Shown here: in pieces, positions 1-9,066 of the stretch
Layout: each line of letters opens with the position of its first letter
Position numbering within the stretch: the stretch's first letter is position 1
Assembly: GCA_947683425.1 (NCBI GenBank)
Contig: CANTUQ010000076.1
Coordinates: forward strand, 2,790,001-2,854,000
Direction of reading: 5' to 3'
Length of the DNA: 64,000 nt
DNA from: Excoecaria cochinchinensis
Lineage: Eukaryota > Streptophyta > Magnoliopsida > Malpighiales > Euphorbiaceae
The notes under the pieces: generated by a model
Databases searched by the model: none
Seen by the model: the letters and a program-made list of their open reading frames with translations, nothing else
What the model was told of the DNA's origin: nothing
Program-made: the position numbers and the translations under genes

Positions 1-1064
1 CTAAAGGAGTTATTTAATAGCAAATAAAACCAGAACCATATATCAGCATTCCCTAATATACATAATTTGCCAATTAGACATTAAACTTCAGTACACATAA
101 CACAAAAATTCCATAGCATGGTTATCTTATATAAAATCATATGGTAGATTTGATTTACTCCAACTAATTGCTCAATTAACACAGAAAATTTATCAATCAA
201 TTCAATAAACCTTAACCACGCATATACTGTAAATATAAATCGTACCTTAACAATTTAATTTATAAATAAATATTTTGGAAAAGGTAAGTTTGGTGGCCAC
301 TAACCGATTTTTCTGATATTTTTGGCTCATTTTACCATCGCCGGAGACTCGCCGGAGCTCCATCGAAGACACCGAAATCACCGGGAGGAAGCTTGGAGCG
401 CCGGGGTTGCTTTTCCGGTGGTCACGCGCCGTGAAGATCGTTCATTTCGCCGGAATCGATGCCGAAAGCTTCGGTCTGCTCCCTCTCCGATCTGCTCATC
501 GCCGGCGATTTAGGAAGATCCACGGCCACCGGAAGCTTCGTCTGGCTGCCGTGAGTCCAGTCGCACCACTCGTGTCGCCGATCGTTGCCGGAGATGGCCG
601 GAACACACTGAAGAAGCTTTAGTCTCTTTCTCCCGCTTCCTGGATCAACGACACCACAATGACGGGAAATCGCCGTGATCGGCAACGGCGCTGCTTGCCC
701 ACGACGCCACCAACCGCTCGCCACCTTCCGCCGATGCTCCGCCGTCCCTCTCTCCCTCTCTCTTTCCTTCTCTCCTTCTCTGGTCTCTTTCTTTTCCTTT
801 ACCGTGTTCTGTCTCTCTCCTTTCTATTCCCTTACCTTCTCTTATTTTATTTGTCTATATACCCTTTATTCTTTAATTAATATTTTCTAATCCAATTACA
901 TGTAAACATATTTATACATATATTTGTCTAATAATTTATTTCAATAATTAAGTCGAGTAGCATTAAGAAGAAATTCGACCTATTATGCGCCAAAATTTAA
1001 CTTTTGATAAATATTTAGCACATCAAGCTATTAATAAAAATACCAAAAATTTTGGGGCGTTACA
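1..1064 (+). repeat. Truncated LTR-like remnant, CGCCGG-rich
   Basis: The block runs from an AT-rich left edge through a GC-rich stretch (about 330-760) with many CGCCGG/CCGGCG words. A CT-rich leader-like tract (740-840) and an AT-rich tail follow. It ends in GGGGCGTTACA at about 1054-1064, which resembles the ends of the Tekay-type LTRs later in the window (GGGTGTTACA). No start (TGTAACACC) is visible, so it is either cut by the window edge or truncated. The short ORFs here (322-724) have no recognisable domain. A host 5' exon is the alternative, but I saw no splice structure or protein similarity to support it. Confidence 0.35.
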
Positions 1065-1458
1065 ATTGTAATATCTATTAAAAGAAAATCATATGTAATT
1101 CAAACGTCAATTTAAAATTCAAAGATCAGCCCCCGCTCAATGTAATTAAAAAAATAAAAATAAAAATATTAAATCTACGAATATTATAGAAATTAGCATT
1201 CTATTTATAAGGTCACATATAGTCAAGTAGAATAAATAAATGATCATGCCGATGGTAATAATAATATAACAAGTAACAACATCTTCTCAATATTTCAATA
1301 CACTTGTCGAATTTTTATAAAATTCAAACAATTAATATAACTTATTTTATGCCATGATATTTTCACAAGAAAAGTGGGTGATCTGCAAGGTGAATTTGCC
1401 AGCTTGCGGACCCAAAATAGACCCAAAAAGATTAGAAATTTTTCCTTCATATTAAAGG
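1065..1458. other. AT-rich stretch, nothing recognised
   Basis: Low-complexity AT-rich DNA with no convincing ORF or repeat. It may be the internal part of the CACTA element whose end follows, but no sequence feature proves that. Confidence 0.3.
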
Positions 1459-1954
1459 TGACGAAATTGTATCTCGTCACAGTATATTCATTTTTTGTGA
1501 TATATTTATTTGTCATAAATATAATAATTTTTTATGCCGATATGTTATTCGTGACGAAATGATTTTATTATCACTAATTTATTTAATTATGACAAAAATA
1601 ATTCGTCACTAATTTATTTAAATATGATAAAAATAATTCGTCACGAAAAATAAATATTTTGTGACGATTATATACGTTGCAATAAGTTATTATTTTGTCA
1701 TTAAATTTTTTCCCTCCAAAAAAATGGTGGGAAATTATCCCTCCTAAATGAATCATGACGAAATATATTTTTTCATCACCAAATTAATCTTTTAGTGATG
1801 ATAATTAAAACATAAAATGACGCAAGATAATTTCGTCACAGTAATAAATAGTATGGTGACGTTTTAAAAAATTCGTCGTTGTAAGTTACAATTAGTGACG
1901 AAATTTTATGTGTCATTAAAAAATTCGTCACAAAAAGTCAAATTTCTTGTAGTG
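1459..1954. mobile_element. CACTA (En/Spm-type) transposon terminus
   Basis: The block ends in TTTCTTGTAGTG at 1943-1954, the complement of the CACTACAAGAAA terminus typical of plant CACTA elements. The preceding 500 bp hold about a dozen subterminal repeats of GTGACGAAAT and its complement ATTTCGTCAC (for example near 1459, 1551, 1602, 1638, 1831, 1895 and 1922). This dense inverted subterminal array is the second hallmark of the superfamily. The other terminus is not seen upstream, so the element is truncated or begins outside the window. It abuts Tat polyprotein sequence at 1955, which suggests insertion into that retrotransposon. Confidence 0.75.
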
Positions 1955-3356
1955 AGATGAGAACCGTCTAGCTAATGCGTTGGCAACCCTAGTGTCGATG
2001 TGGGATAATCCTGAAGGGGTAGCTATAAAACCAGTACTGATTTCGAGTTCTGAGAAGCCCAGCATTGAGATCAAGCCAGTAATGGAAGTAAAACTGGCAG
2101 ATGGAAAACCATGGTACTTTGACATTATGAATTATTTGGAAAACGCTAGGTTTCCAGAGGAAGCTACCGAGAAAGACTAGAGAATGATCCGGAAGCTATC
2201 TGCTCAGTTCATATCCTTAGAAGGACTGTTGTACAAAAGATAGGCAGACGGGATTCAGCTCAGGTGCTTAAATGAAAAAGAAGCCCGCAAGGTAATGGAG
2301 GAGACCCATGCAGGCGTCTGTGGGGCTCACATGAACGGTTTAACTCTGGCAAAGAAGATCATGAGGCAAGGCTTCTATTGGCTTACGATGGACAATGACT
2401 GCTCAAAGTATGTCAAACAATGCCAGTTATGCCAACAGTATGCGAATTTGAGACATCTGCCAGTATCAGAGCTACACAACCTGACATCGCCTTGGCCTTT
2501 CGCTGCTTGGGGGATAGATATCATTGGGGAGATTCGCCCTACGGCATCTAACGGGCACAGATACATCATAGTAACAATTGACTATTTTACCAAATGGGTA
2601 GAGGCAGAATCCTTTAAAAAGAATGGCGTAAGGGATATGGCCAAGTTCATAGAGAGAAATCTGATCTGCAGATATGGCTTCCCTCACCACATAGTGTCTG
2701 ACAACGGGGTACAGTTCATGGGGGAAACCGGGAAGCTCCTTGAGAAATATGGTATCAAGCACCATAGATCCTCTCCCTACCGACCATAAGCTAACGGGAC
2801 AGTAGAGGCCGCCAACAAAAATGTGAAGAGGATCCTATCCAAGATGGTCCAAACTTACAAAGACTGGACAGAGAAGCTACCCTTCGCACTGTGGGGATAC
2901 AGGACAACGGTAAGGACATCTACGGGCGCTACGCCATATTCTCTGGTATACGGGACGGAGGCAGTATTGCCAGTTGAGATAGAGCTCCGATCGTTGAGGG
3001 TGATTATGGAAGCCCAAATTTCGGAGGCTGAATGGGCACGACAAAGGCTACAGCACTTAAACTTACTGGATGAGAGTAGGCTGAAGGCTTATTATCACAA
3101 TCAGATCTACCAGAAGAGGTTGGCCAGGACATTCGGGAGGAAGGTGAGAAAGCATCCGCTGAAGGAAGGGGACTTAGTGTTCAAGCAGATGAGACCAGGT
3201 ATACTGGATATCAGAGGAAAATTCAGACCGACCTGGGAAGGGCCGTATATCCTTAAAAAGATGTTGTCCAAAGGAGCTGCAATCTTGTCGGATAGCGATG
3301 GGAATGAATTCAAAGAACTGATCAATGTCGACAGGCTCAAAAGGTTCCATGGCTAA
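1955..3356 (+). pseudogene. Tat-lineage Ty3/gypsy pol remnant: RNase H tail and integrase, copy 1
   Basis: This is the C-terminal part of a Ty3/gypsy polyprotein. It would cut and join element cDNA into the chromosome in the nucleus. It starts abruptly after the CACTA end with the linker motif DGKPWYFDIMNYLE. An HHCC zinc finger follows (HAGVCGAH, then CQLCQQ). The catalytic core has D in GIDIIGE (codon at 2517), D in SDNG (codon at 2700) and E in GTVEAAN (about 2804). The GIDIIGE and KWVEAES context is typical of the Tat/Ogre-Retand lineage. In-frame stops at 2178 (TAG), 2241 (TAG) and 2787 (TAA) kill it. The stop at 2787 is CAA in the duplicated copy at 5101, so it arose after or independently of the duplication. 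The C-terminus runs intact to 3356. Confidence 0.85.
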
Positions 3357-3390
3357 AGACCAAAATAAAAAGAAGAGAATAAAATGTCCT

Positions 3391-3530
3391 GCAGGTTGAA
3401 AACCGAAAAAAGGCGGCCGTGCTAAAATTGGTCGCCTCGACAGGGTGAAAACCGAAAAAAGGCATCCTGTGCAAAAATAAGAGGCACGAGAGAAAATGTC
3501 CAATCGTGAAAACCCGAGAGGGCCGATTGG
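3391..3530 (+). other. Three tandem hairpins in the Tat 3' UTR, copy 1
   Basis: Three units share an apical motif of the form TGAAAACC-purines-GG with different flanking stems. Unit 1 (3391-3422) has a decayed stem. Unit 2 has stem ACAGG (3440-3444) with CCTGT (3466-3470). Unit 3 has a perfect 7-bp stem, CCAATCG (3500-3506) with CGATTGG (3524-3530), and an inner CCC-GAGA-GGG that would form a GNRA-type tetraloop. Such GTGAAAACCC repeats are common downstream of Tat integrases. The variable-stem, constant-loop reading is my inference. Confidence 0.6.
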
Positions 3531-3741
3531 TAACAGGAGTTGATGCTGTTAAAATTTGGTTTCATGTATTAATAGGGCGTACACGGTCGAGTTAATGTCA
3601 AAACTGATCATGTATGCTGAAATTACATGGAAATGTACACAATTTCGTGAAATAAAAAAAAATATTATTCTTTTCATTTTCGTCATTTTCTAGTTCTGCA
3701 TTAAAAAGAAATGTAACACCAAAAAGAAATACATATGTAAG

Positions 3742-4685
3742 CTAAGTCCTACCATTGCTCTCGCCAACCAGATGCTTGAGCCCCCGTGTCCTATTATCAG
3801 ATGCTGGACTAAGGACCCATTTCTTGTACTCGCTGGTTGAAGCCACATAATGATCGCCGAACCTTAGAATAACAGTCTTCACTGGTAGTTTCCTCCACAG
3901 CTCATGATACCTTGAGGCGAAGGCAGCCAAAAGAGCTCCTCCTTGAAAAGATAAGGGAACCCTCACCACATCCTGGGTCATCCCAAGCTGACGTGCACAT
4001 CAAGAAATGATGCAGAAAGTGGCTTGACGAAGCCCACGGAGGGGAACACACCCCGATGGCCCATCGATGACCACATGAGACAGTGGGAGCCAGGCAGACG
4101 TGAAACTAATATCGTCATCTGACAATTCACCAAACCTGGTGATGCCTTCACTGGTAGTGGCACACTCATACAGCCGTCGACGCGGAAGAAAATGGCTCGG
4201 CGAGTACTGTGAGCATTCTCAGTTTCTCTTGCAGCTAGATCTAAAAAAAAAAGAGCCGCTGGAGTAAGTAGGGTTTACTTCAGGGAAAAGTAAGGCAAAG
4301 GGTTGTGTGAAAATCCGAAAGGACGCACCTCCCGCTAAGAAAAAGGTAGTGCGAAAATCCACAAGGGACGCACTACCTTTAAAATAATGACATACCTAGA
4401 GCAATAAGGGGCTGCCGGTGAAAGTAGTGGTGGATCCAGAGCTCACAGAGTCCAAACCCAGGATGGTTTCAGCTAAAATGAGTGGAAAGGGTGATGATCC
4501 CTGATGAAAGTCGCTCAAAACCCCGAACAGGCGAGGGTCGCCCCTGGAACCACAGTGAGAAAGTTCATCATGGAAAATAGAAATATAATGCTTACCTGAT
4601 AAGTGGGGACATCAGTGAACCGATCTAGAGCCTCGATCAGTGGCTCCAAAGTGAAGGAAGAGCCCGGAGAAACCAGCTGAACGGC
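3742..4685 (-). pseudogene. Antisense accessory gene of the Tat element, copy 1 (5' truncated)
   Basis: This gene lies opposite to pol, downstream of the integrase. Only the 3' two-thirds survive, because the tandem-duplication breakpoint at 4685 removes the first part. The terminal exon reads FLPRRRLYECATTSEGITR, then GMTQDVVRVPLSF and SRYHELWRK, ending at 3742. An upstream exon carries FPLILAETILGLD and FTGSPLLL. These motifs resemble plant mobile domain (PMD)/DUF7745-like proteins found in plant transposons. I recognise this from memory and have not searched. A TGA interrupts the frame before GMTQDVV. Copy 2 at 6037-7306 is the fuller version. Confidence 0.6.
4297..4380 (+). other. Two strong hairpins inside the antisense-gene intron, copy 1
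   Basis: The second hairpin has a perfect 12-bp stem: AAAGGTAGTGCG (4342-4353) with CGCACTACCTTT (4369-4380). It encloses AAAATCCACAAGGGA. The first (4299-4333) has a partly decayed stem around GAAAATCCGAAAGGAC, which contains a UCC-GAAA-GGA tetraloop hairpin. Both share the GAAAAYCC...RRGG apical motif with the three hairpins at 3391-3530. Confidence 0.65.
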
Positions 4686-4701
4686 GTATTGTCCAGCTTA
4701 C

Positions 4702-5651
4702 GATGGACAATGACTGCTCAAAGTATGTCAAGCAATGCCAGTTATGCCAACAGTACGCGGATTTGAGACATCTGCCAGTATCAGAGCTACACAACCTGAC
4801 ATCGCTTTGGCCTTTCGCTGCTTGGGGGATAGATATCATTGGGGAGATTCGCCCTACGGCATCTAACGGGCACAGATACATTATAGTAACAATTGACTAT
4901 TTTACCAAATGGGTAGAGGCAGAATCCTTCAAAAAGATTGGCGTAATGGATAAGGCCAAGTTCATAGAGAGAAATCTGATCTGCAGATATGGCCTCCCTC
5001 ACCACATAGTGTCTGACAACGGGGTACAGTTCATGGGGGAAACCGGGAAGCTCCTTGAGAAATATGGTATCAAGCACCATAGATCCTCTCCCTACCGACC
5101 ACAAGCTAAAGGGACAGTAGAGGCCGCCAACAAAAATGTGAAGAGGATCCTATCCAAGATGGTCCAAACTTACAAAGACTGGACAGAGAAGCTACCCTTC
5201 GCACTGTGGGGATACAGGACAACGGTAAGGACATCTGCGGGCGCTACGCCATATTCTCTGGTATACGGGACGGAGGCAGTATTGCCAGTTGAGGGTGATT
5301 ATGTAAGCCCAAATTTCGGAGGCTGAATGGGCACGACAGAGGCTACAGCACTTAAACTTACTGGATGAGAGTAGGCTGAAGGCTTATTATCACAATCAGA
5401 TCTACCAGAAGAGGTTGGCCCGGACATTCGGGAGGAAGGTGAGAAAGCATCCGCTGAAGGAAGGGGACTTAGTGTTCAAGCAAATGAGACCAGGTATACC
5501 GGATATCAGAGAAAAATTCAGACCGACCTGGGAAGGGCCGTATATCCTTAAAAAGATGTTGTCCAAAGGAGCTGTAATCTTGTCGGATAGCGATGGGAAT
5601 GAATTCAAAGAACCGATCAATGTCGACAGGCTCAAAAGGTTCCATGGCTAA
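4702..5651 (+). pseudogene. Tat-lineage integrase remnant, copy 2
   Basis: This is a duplicated integrase core lacking the N-terminal HH part of the zinc finger. It retains CQLCQQ, GIDIIGE, SDNG and GTVEAAN, so all three DDE residues are present. The Q codon at 5101 is intact where copy 1 has a stop. Near 5291 a 20-bp deletion between two GTTGAG repeats shifts the frame and ends the first ORF at 5326 (PNFGG*). The remaining C-terminal part continues in another frame (RTFGRKVRKH...) to 5651. It is not functional. Confidence 0.85.
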
Positions 5652-5682
5652 AGACCAAAATAAAAAGAAGAGAATAAAATGC

Positions 5683-5825
5683 CCTGCAGGTTGAAAACCG
5701 AAAAAAGGCGGCATTGCTAAAATTGGGCGCCTCGACAGGGTGAAAACCGAAAAAAGGCATCCTGTGCAAAAATAAGAGGCTCGAGAGAAAATGTCCAATT
5801 GTGAAAACCCGAGAGGGCCGATTGG
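5683..5825 (+). other. Three tandem hairpins in the Tat 3' UTR, copy 2
   Basis: These correspond to the units at 3391-3530. In unit 3 the left stem is CCAATTG where copy 1 has CCAATCG. The right stem CGATTGG is unchanged, so the substitution would turn a C-G pair into a U-G wobble and keep the stem. Confidence 0.55.
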
Positions 5826-6036
5826 TAACAGGAGTTGATGCTGTTAAAATTTGGTTTCATGTATTAATAGGGCGTACACGGTCGAGTTAATGTCAAAACT
5901 GATCATGTATGCTGAAATTACATGGAAATGTACACAATTTCGTGAAATAAAACAAAATATTATTCTTTTCATTTTCGTCATTTTCTAGTTCTGCATTAAA
6001 AAGAAATGTAACACCAAAAAGAAATACATATGTAAG

Positions 6037-7306
6037 CTAAGTCCTGCCACTGCTCTCGCCAACCAGATGCTTGAGCCCCCGTGTCCTATTATCAGATGCT
6101 GGACTAAGGACCCATTTCTTGTACTCGCTGGTTGAAGCCACAGAATGATCGCTGAACCTCAGAATAACAGTATTCACTGGTAGTTTCCTCCACAGCTCAT
6201 GATACCTTGAGGCGAAGGCAGCCAAAAGAGCTCCTCCTTGAAAAGATAAGGGAACCCTCACCACATCCTGGGTCATCCCAAGCTGATGTGCACATCAAGA
6301 AATGATGCAGAAAGTGGCTTGACGGAGCCCACGAAGGGGAACACACCCCGATGGTCCATCGATGACCACATGAGACAGTGGGAGCCAGGCAGACGTGAAA
6401 CTAATATCGTCATCTGACAATTCACCAAACCTGGTGATGCCTTCACTGGTAGTGGCACACTCATACAGCCGTCGACGCGGAAGAAAATGGCTCGGCGAGT
6501 ACTGTGAGCATCCTCAGTTTCTCTTGCAGCTAGATCTAAAAAAAAAAAAAGAGCCGCTGGAGTAAGTAGGGTTTACTTCAGGCAAAAGTAAGGCAAAGGG
6601 TTGTGTGAAAATCCGAAAGGACGTACCTCCCGCTAAGAAAAGGTAGTGCGAAAATCCACAAGGGACGCACTACCTTTAAAATAATGACATACCTAGAGCA
6701 ATAAGGGGCTGCCGGTGAAAGTAGTGGTGGATCCAGAGCTCACAGAGTCCAAACCCAGGATGGTTTCAGCTAAAATGAGTGGAAAGGGTGATGATCCCTA
6801 ATGAAATTCGCTCAAAACCCCGAACAGGCGAGGGTCGCCCCTGGAACCACAGCGAGAAAGTTCATCATGGAAAATAGAAATATAATGCTTACCTGATAAG
6901 TGGGGACATCAGTGAACCGATCTAGAGCCTCGATCAGTGGCTCCAAAGTGAAGGAAGAGCCCGGAGAAACCAGCTGAACGGCCTCAGAAGGGGGTATGCC
7001 AAGAGCCATAGCTATATCCCGAGTCTGAAGTAGACCACAACGGGGGATGCAAGGTGGAACGTTAGGGGGATACCAGGTTCCGAGAATGGCAGCTAACTCC
7101 TCAGGCAGGGCGCACAACTCCTGATAAGTGAACCGAAAGACGTGAAACCTGGGGTTCCAGAAGTGAGTCACCGCCAGAAGAAGGTTTTAGTCAACTTTGA
7201 CCCGACACAGATATTTTAACCCAGACAGAGAGGAAAGGGCGCCTTTTTCCCAAGTGTGCTTCTCATCTAGGGTGCGGTGCATTCTCTGGAGAAGAGGGGA
7301 AGACAT
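6037..7306 (-). pseudogene. Antisense accessory gene of the Tat element, copy 2: PMD/DUF7745-like
   Basis: An ATG at 7306 (minus strand) opens an exon, MSSPLLQRMHRTLDEKHTW... It continues through one in-frame TAA into THFWNPRFHVFRF, PPCIPRCGLLQTRDIAM and LIEALDRFTDVPTYQ. It ends at 6893 on a clean donor CAG|GTAAGC. Exon 2 (6797-6693) encodes FPLILAETILGLD and FTGSPLLL and ends CTCTAG|GTATGT. Its last codon TAG is probably a decayed CAG in both copies. The last exon (about 6533-6037) gives FLPRRRLYECATTSEG and SRYHELWRKLPV. It has a frameshift near its start and a TGA before GMTQDVV. FWNPRFHVFRF, LAETILGLD and GSPLLL resemble PMD/DUF7745-like proteins of plant transposons. Function unknown. 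A minus-strand TATA box lies about 70 bp upstream. Confidence 0.6.
6598..6677 (+). other. Two strong hairpins inside the antisense-gene intron, copy 2
   Basis: These match 4297-4380. The 12-bp stem AAAGGTAGTGCG (6639-6650) with CGCACTACCTTT (6666-6677) is fully conserved. They lie between exon 2 and the last exon of the antisense gene, so they would be transcribed from either strand. Confidence 0.6.
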
Positions 7307-7374
7307 TTTGAGAAGAATGAGGGGCTCAAGATGTTGCGAAAATGAAGAGACACAAAAAAGCAAAATTTTTGGAG

Positions 7375-7385
7375 GAATTTATAGA
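7375..7385 (-). promoter_or_regulatory. TATA box of the antisense accessory gene
   Basis: The minus strand reads TCTATAAATTC about 70 bp upstream of the ATG at 7306, in a suitable context and spacing for a plant core promoter. With the plus-strand TATA at 19633-19644 it makes a divergent promoter, about 200 bp apart once the inserted Athila element is removed. Confidence 0.5.
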
Positions 7386-7390
7386 GAAGC

Positions 7391-7557
7391 GCCACCGACG
7401 GCCTACCCGTCGCTCACAAGAGACGGCCTGCCTGTCGGTAAAAATCCACCTGGTAGATGCATACGTCAGCATAGCATTAATTACGAGCATTAAATTCGCA
7501 TTAATTGGGGAGTGGGGAACGACAGACGGGCAGCCCGTTGGTCGCTCCTAGAGACGC
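7391..7557. promoter_or_regulatory. Left part of the divergent promoter, GACGG/CCGTC inverted-repeat rich
   Basis: This region contains ACCGACGG...CCGTC and GACGGGCAGCCCGTTGGTC words in both orientations. The same words continue after the Athila insertion (GCCCGTCGGTCAC at 19616-19628, GACGGACGGGC near 19652) and recur in the Tat LTR at 23979-24110. The stretch is interrupted at 7557 by the Athila element (TSD GACGC at 7553-7557 and 19608-19612). Confidence 0.45.
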
Positions 7558-8920
7558 TGATATGAGCTTAAATAGCTCATAATTAAACTATACTTTGTGA
7601 TTATAAATAATGTTTTAAGTGTTTTTAGTTGTTGGAATTAGGTGTGTTTTATGTGTTTTGTTAAGTTTTGTGTGTAGGAGACAAATGGAGAAAACATGGA
7701 GTTAATGGAGAAAATATGGAGCAAATGGAGAAGAGAAGAAGAAATGAGCCAAGGCAGAAAAGCCTCTGTCACGATCGCGATGAGTGGCGCGAGCGCGACA
7801 GAGCGCACTAAGGAAGGAAGAGGAGCTGTCGCGACGAAGAGAAGGCGTCGCGAGGTCGCGACGAGGCGCGGAGAAGGCACACGTGAGGAAAGGCGAGCGC
7901 AAGAGGAGGCGTGCTCTGTCGCGACGTCGCGATATCGTCGCGATCGCGACAGAGGGATCCGTTAGACACTAAAGTTCAAATTTGAACTTGAAAAGTTGTA
8001 TCTTTCCTCCAACAATTACAACCTTTGTAGAAGGGCATCTGAAGGGGCATGAGCTGATGTTATAAATACTGATTTTAACTGTAATTTAAGGATGTTAGAC
8101 TTAGAATTGAACATTTGAATATTTTTCTGCAAGTTAGAATAGTTTTCTTTAGTTTTTCTTAAGTAAAGTTTGTGTTGAAGAGAAGGTATTATACAAGGAA
8201 GAAGACTACAATTGGTGACTTGAAAAGGGTTGAGAAATCTCCTTCTTCAATTCTTAACTTTTAATTCTTCTTTGTAATTTTTATGATGTAAATTCTGAAC
8301 TTGAATGTTTATATTAAATATTTTATTGTTCATATTAATTCACGTTTTCTTAATTGTAGAATTTTTCATTAGTACATTATTTATAATCATTATAAGTTTG
8401 AGTTTAATTGAGAAATAAATTTATTCTTACAACTAATTGGAAATTCATCATTAAGATATTGTTTGAGAAATCATAATATTGAAATGGTTGCTATAGGTTG
8501 TGTTTTATTCCTAAGATTTACATGTATAATCATCTAGTTCTTAAATGAAAGTTTGGAATTAGACTTGTATGTGTATGTTTTGGGCAGTCCTATTTATATT
8601 GAGAAAGTAAGTAGGAAATTTATTCAACTTGGCTTACAAGAAAAGAATACTAAAATCATTAAGAACAATTAATTCAAGTTCCATCTTTATATCTAGTATC
8701 ATTAATCTTTTCTGTCTTCTTGGATTCACACAAATTTGGCTTAGTTAGTTTACAAGTTAGATTAATTTAGAATCACTTCTCTATCATTTTATAATTGTAA
8801 ACAAGATTAAAATCAATTAGTAATAGTGTGTAACACGTTCCCTGTGGGATCGATATCTAAAGTACTATTGCGGTACACCGTATACTTGCGGTTTGAAGCA
8901 TCATTAGAAAATGCTCAACA
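7558..8920 (+). repeat. 5' LTR of the Athila element
   Basis: Starts TGATATGAGC and ends GCTCAACA. A GC-rich inverted-repeat array lies at 7764-7953. A TATA-like TTATAAATA lies near 8060, about 110 bp downstream of the array, so the array falls in U3. The short R/S-rich ORFs here (7638-7972) are products of the TCGCGA repeats, not genes. Confidence 0.97.
7764..7953 (+). repeat. TCGCGA-type inverted-repeat array in the Athila 5' LTR
   Basis: It holds repeated words built on TGTCGCGA...TCGCGACA. The last unit begins CTCTGTCGCGACGTCGCGA and ends TCGCGATCGCGACAGAG (7911-7953). The CpG density is far above the surrounding AT-rich LTR. The array is repeated in the 3' LTR at 18451-18640. Confidence 0.9.
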
Positions 8921-8926
8921 AGTTTT

Positions 8927-8944
8927 TGGCGCCGTTGCCGGGGA
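8927..8944 (+). other. Primer-binding site of the Athila element
   Basis: TGGCGCCGTTGCCGGGGA lies six bases after the LTR end. This is the PBS sequence usual for Athila elements, assigned in the literature to tRNA-Asp. Confidence 0.9.
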
Positions 8945-9066
8945 ACGGTTCTATGCCATTGTGAAAATTGATTTATGATTTTGGATTACAATATTTTGTT
9001 TTGTTTTAATTTGTTTATTTGTTTAAATTAATTTTGTGTTTTGTTTTTACAGGATTTTAGAAGTTC
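8945..9066 (+). other. Athila 5' leader with a splice-acceptor-like site
   Basis: AT-rich leader between the PBS and the gag ATG. A pyrimidine-rich tract ending ACAG|GATTTT lies just before the ATG at 9067. The second Athila copy has an equivalent TTTTGCAG|GATTTG before its ATG at 57152. This suggests a conserved leader intron acceptor, but no donor was pinned down. Confidence 0.35.

Larger units (their letters stand above)
2381..4685 (+). repeat. Tandem duplication unit, copy 1 (about 2.3 kb)
   Basis: This segment spans most of the integrase, the 3' untranslated region and part of the antisense accessory gene. It recurs almost unchanged at 4696-6982. The junction is sharp: copy 1 ends at 4685 in the antisense exon, 10 bp of filler (4686-4695) follow, and copy 2 restarts within the integrase. 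A short filler at the junction suggests end-joining repair, not homologous unequal crossing-over. Confidence 0.85.
4696..6982 (+). repeat. Tandem duplication unit, copy 2
   Basis: This is the near-identical second copy of 2381-4685. It differs by scattered substitutions and by a 20-bp deletion in the integrase. At its right end the sequence continues into the rest of the antisense gene, so this copy retains the original downstream junction. At the left end, copy 1 retains the original upstream junction. Confidence 0.85.

Noticed and set aside
322..724. Possible host gene exon with GC-rich ORFs on both strands
   Set aside because: Frames are short, with no domain. The composition is explained by CGCCGG repeats, and the block ends like an LTR.
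7638..7972. Arg/Ser/Ala-rich ORFs in the Athila LTR (repeated at 18325-18659)
   Set aside because: They arise from TCGCGA palindromes, which open frames on both strands at once. They are identical in both LTRs and have no coding signal.
8927..8944. tRNA genes suggested by PBS matches
   Set aside because: Only 13-18 bases complementary to tRNA 3' ends are present at each PBS. No cloverleaf is visible nearby.
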